Assembly (NCBI GenBank): GCA_036505615.1
Contig: DASXTB010000034.1
Location: forward strand, 1-6,859
Direction of reading: 5' to 3'
DNA: 6,859 nucleotides
From: DASXTB01 sp036505615
GTDB taxonomy: Bacteria > Acidobacteriota > UBA6911 > JACQSX01
This document shows positions 4,721 to 6,859 of the stretch, piece after piece. Each line of letters opens with the position of its first letter. Position 1 is the stretch's first letter. The notes below the pieces were generated by a model, which ran no database searches, was not told the origin of the DNA, and worked only from the letters and a program-made list of their open reading frames with translations. A program made the position numbers and the translations under genes.

Positions 4721-6259
4721 ATGCAGCTTCAAAGAAGATGTCTCGGAATACTGATGACTGTAACCGTATTTCTAACTGTATTATGGACGACCGCCGTTAC
4801 TTACGGCCAGAACGAATCTCCCACAAAACCGACTCCACCGCAGTTTCTGACGCCACCGCTTCACGCTCCCGAACAGGCAGCACAGATCGTGGAGGGCCAC
4901 CTGATCTACACTCCAGTGAGTGCGGCTCCCAGAACCGGAGGCACAGGGGTAACAGCATCCACAACTTTCAGCCCGTCAGCGACCATACAGATAGTTGGAA
5001 CGAACGTTGACGTCTCGCAAGCCCTTGACTCTTATCAGGGAGAACCGATGCTGATGGCGAACGCGTCGCGGCTGGTCGGTGGCTATAACAGTATCTATCC
5101 AGGCGCATGCAGTTCCTCTCTAGCCAATTGTGCTCCAGGCGCGGCCACTTCCATCGCCGGCGCTAACTGGACCAACAGCAGGCTGCCGCTGACTGTAAAC
5201 GCGCATGCTTTCCTGATTGGTTTCGACCCATCTGTAGCTGTGGATGCCAGTGGGACGTTTTATTATTCTTATGGTGTGTCCGATGGCTCAAGCAATGGAC
5301 CGAATGCGATTGCTGTGGCCAGTTCGACAGACGGGGCTACGTGGACATTGAAGACACCGGTCACTTTCAACAACGGCGGGCAGTTTGACGACAAGTACTG
5401 GATCGCCGCCGACCCCAACAAGGTGGGCACGCTCTACGTGGGATGGGACCGCAACAAGGGCAACAATCAAACTTTGTTTGTCGCAGCATCAACTGATGGC
5501 GGAAACACTTGGACGGCTCCCATCAAAGTCAACGACGGCAGCAGCCCGTTTGAGCGCGTCATTTACGCCTTTCCCGCAGTAGATCCACGTCCCGGCAACG
5601 GCACGGTTTATATGGCGTGGTTGGATTATTCAAAGAACAAGGTCTTCGTCGATAAGTCCACTGATGGTGGCCTGCATTGGGGTGTCGATGTTGCTGCCGC
5701 AACAACCCACATCGGATTCGGTAAGGACATCGGGTGCAATGGCGGCCGGAGCATGACACCAGCTCCGCAATTGGGAATCGACGGCAACGGAGTGCTTTAC
5801 CTCACTTATGCCGACCAACTCAGCACGTCTTCCGGCTTTGATATTTTCCTGGTTAAGTCCACAAACGGCGGCGCCACCTGGAGCACGCCGACGAAGCTCA
5901 ATGATGACGCAGGAGCCGCGCATCAGTACAATCCAGCCCTGACAGTTGTTCCCGACGCAACCGGAACAGTTTACGTAAGTTGGTACGACCGCCGAAATGA
6001 CGCAAGCAACTGCCTGACAGACATCTACGCCACCGTATCCACCGACGGAGCGACAACTTTCAGCTCGAACGTCAGAGTGACTGCGGCGGCCTCCAACTAT
6101 AACGGAAATCCGAATGGTCCGGGCGATTATTCGGGCATCGCCGCCTTCGGGCTCAACACCAGTTTTCCGCTCTGGTGTTCCCATCTGGCAAGTGACATCG
6201 CCAGAGAGATCGGGACAGCAGGCGCGTTTGAGATCTACACGGCGCCGGTAAGCCACTAA
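4721..6259 (+). CDS. Secreted Asp-box (BNR) beta-propeller protein, sialidase-like fold
   Basis: A 512-residue exported protein. AAGGAG at 4705-4710 stands ten bases before the ATG. Residues 1-29 form a signal peptide (basic MQLQRR, then a hydrophobic core, cleavage likely after AVTYG). Residues 30-80 are a Pro/Thr-rich linker. From about 100 the chain is a propeller with five Asp-box turns: SSTDGATW (201-208), STDGGNTW (257-264), STDGGLHW (313-320), STNGGATW (380-387) and the weaker STDGATTF (440-447), spaced 56-67 residues apart as expected for one blade each. Matching strands such as GTLYVGW, GTVYMAW, GVLYLTY and GTVYVSW precede them. This fold is shared by sialidases, but the FRIP-type motif and a clear arginine triad are not seen, so an enzymatic role is not supported; glycan or protein binding outside the cell is equally possible. 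Four cysteines at 130-137 and 339-431 could form disulfides. It may be cotranscribed with the next gene 78 bases on. Confidence 0.85.
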   Translation: MQLQRRCLGILMTVTVFLTVLWTTAVTYGQNESPTKPTPPQFLTPPLHAPEQAAQIVEGHLIYTPVSAAPRTGGTGVTASTTFSPSATIQIVGTNVDVSQALDSYQGEPMLMANASRLVGGYNSIYPGACSSSLANCAPGAATSIAGANWTNSRLPLTVNAHAFLIGFDPSVAVDASGTFYYSYGVSDGSSNGPNAIAVASSTDGATWTLKTPVTFNNGGQFDDKYWIAADPNKVGTLYVGWDRNKGNNQTLFVAASTDGGNTWTAPIKVNDGSSPFERVIYAFPAVDPRPGNGTVYMAWLDYSKNKVFVDKSTDGGLHWGVDVAAATTHIGFGKDIGCNGGRSMTPAPQLGIDGNGVLYLTYADQLSTSSGFDIFLVKSTNGGATWSTPTKLNDDAGAAHQYNPALTVVPDATGTVYVSWYDRRNDASNCLTDIYATVSTDGATTFSSNVRVTAAASNYNGNPNGPGDYSGIAAFGLNTSFPLWCSHLASDIAREIGTAGAFEIYTAPVSH

Positions 6260-6337
6260 TGACAGATTGAGCAGCCCGCCCGGCTCTCTCTACGTCCTCA
6301 GTGGAGATGTGGGTGCGGCTAATACGGAGGTTTTTCA

Positions 6338-6859
6338 ATGAAACGGTCGCGAAACTTGGTCCTAGGGACAATTACTATCTTCGCGTTAGCAATGCTTGTG
6401 CCTGTTTTCACCCAAGGCGCCAAACCGGGGGTGAATCATAAGGCTCGCCAAACACGGCCGATACAACTTGGAGTCTCGGGCGGGAACGCAACGGATCTAG
6501 CCAACGGGTTCTGCTGCTCGGGTACGCTAGGGGCGCTGGTTACAAAAGGTGGAATTCAGTACATTCTCAGTAATACCCATGTGTTCGCCGGAGATTTTGT
6601 TCTCGGCGGAAATGGAACAGTTTCCACCGCAGGTGATCCTATCGATCAGCCCGGGCTGGTGGATGTTCAATGTCAGAATATTCCCACCGATTATGTCGCT
6701 ACCCTTTCAGAGTGGGCTCCGATCCCTTCCACGGACAACGTAGACGCCGCTATCGCTCAGGTAATTCCATTGATGGTCGATTCGAGCGGTTCGATACTCG
6801 AAATCGGCACGATCAGCTCCTCAACGGTTGGAGCCTTCATTGGCCAGGCGGTAAAAAAG
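6338..6859 (+). CDS. Secreted trypsin-like / NAL1-like peptidase, N-terminal part (cut by window end)
   Basis: An open frame of 174 codons runs off the window without a stop. A GGAGG at 6326-6330 stands seven bases before the ATG. Residues 1-28 are a signal peptide (MKRSRN, then a hydrophobic core, ending near FTQGA). The mature part begins with PIQLGVSGGN (41-50), then CCSGTLGALV (59-68) and YILSNTHVFA (75-84), and later GDPIDQPGLVD (99-109) and NVDAAIAQV (134-142). These match the chymotrypsin-fold proteins related to plant NAL1 that I recall as common in Acidobacteriota. His81 and Asp136 are the candidate catalytic histidine and aspartate; the serine would lie downstream, outside the window. 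Whether it is an active peptidase therefore cannot be judged. The position after the propeller gene on the same strand, with no clear terminator between, suggests a shared transcript. Confidence 0.75.
   Translation, partial: MKRSRNLVLGTITIFALAMLVPVFTQGAKPGVNHKARQTRPIQLGVSGGNATDLANGFCCSGTLGALVTKGGIQYILSNTHVFAGDFVLGGNGTVSTAGDPIDQPGLVDVQCQNIPTDYVATLSEWAPIPSTDNVDAAIAQVIPLMVDSSGSILEIGTISSSTVGAFIGQAVKK

Noticed and set aside
5630..6256. 208-residue open frame on the minus strand
   Set aside because: Antisense to the propeller-protein gene with its regular Asp boxes.
4721..6259. Calling the propeller protein an active exo-alpha-sialidase
   Set aside because: Only the fold markers (Asp boxes) are visible; the FRIP-type motif and a convincing arginine triad are not.
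6260..6337. Terminator between the last two genes
   Set aside because: Only a four-base GAGC/GCTC stem around 6268-6285 could be found, with no T-run after it.

Overview
The window most resembles a soil-type Acidobacteriota chromosome segment of moderately high GC. The call is an inference from gene content and intergenic style: a glycine-zipper lipoprotein, a tiny glycine-rich membrane protein, a secreted Asp-box propeller protein next to a NAL1/trypsin-like secreted protein, and several interspersed palindromic repeat families. No rRNA, tRNA, CRISPR, transposase or phage gene is visible, so the taxonomic call rests on recollection of family distribution and not on a marker gene.

Layout. 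Bases 1-415 hold no credible gene: there is a nested inverted-repeat element (about 18-242) and a short tandem-like repeat (290-312). A secreted lipoprotein with a glycine-zipper segment follows (416-1117, +), then a weak terminator-like hairpin, an extended -10 promoter and a 53-residue membrane protein (1218-1379, +) that is easily missed because of its size. A ~31-bp imperfect inverted repeat (1384-1498) fills the convergent gap before a small two-helix protein of the low-affinity iron permease family (1544-1933, -). The divergent gap 1934-2250 holds promoters for both flanking genes and a run of palindromes ending in a 24-bp near-perfect hairpin. A polyphosphate-glucokinase-type ROK kinase (2251-2991, +) converges on a 409-residue LOR/SDH-domain, TIGR00300/ArgZ-C-like ornithine cyclodeaminase candidate (3311-4540, -). 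Between these two lies the most striking structure of the window: 20 uninterrupted 7-bp repeats (3000-3139), a 60-bp spacer, and about 15 of the same heptamers in opposite orientation (3200-3304), ending at the stop codon of the cyclodeaminase gene. Last come two secreted proteins on the + strand: an Asp-box beta-propeller protein (4721-6259) and the first 174 residues of a trypsin-like/NAL1-like protein (6338 to the window end).

The genes do not form one pathway. The kinase (polyphosphate to glucose 6-phosphate) and the cyclodeaminase (ornithine to proline) are separate housekeeping or metabolic functions facing each other; the last two genes could be a secreted two-gene unit. The unusual content is intergenic: three of the gaps and the left end carry different classes of inverted repeats, and both convergent gaps have one immediately after the stop codons. 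I see no defence, mobile or secondary-metabolite system. The best candidate for something under-described is the heptamer hairpin and its relation to the two convergent genes.
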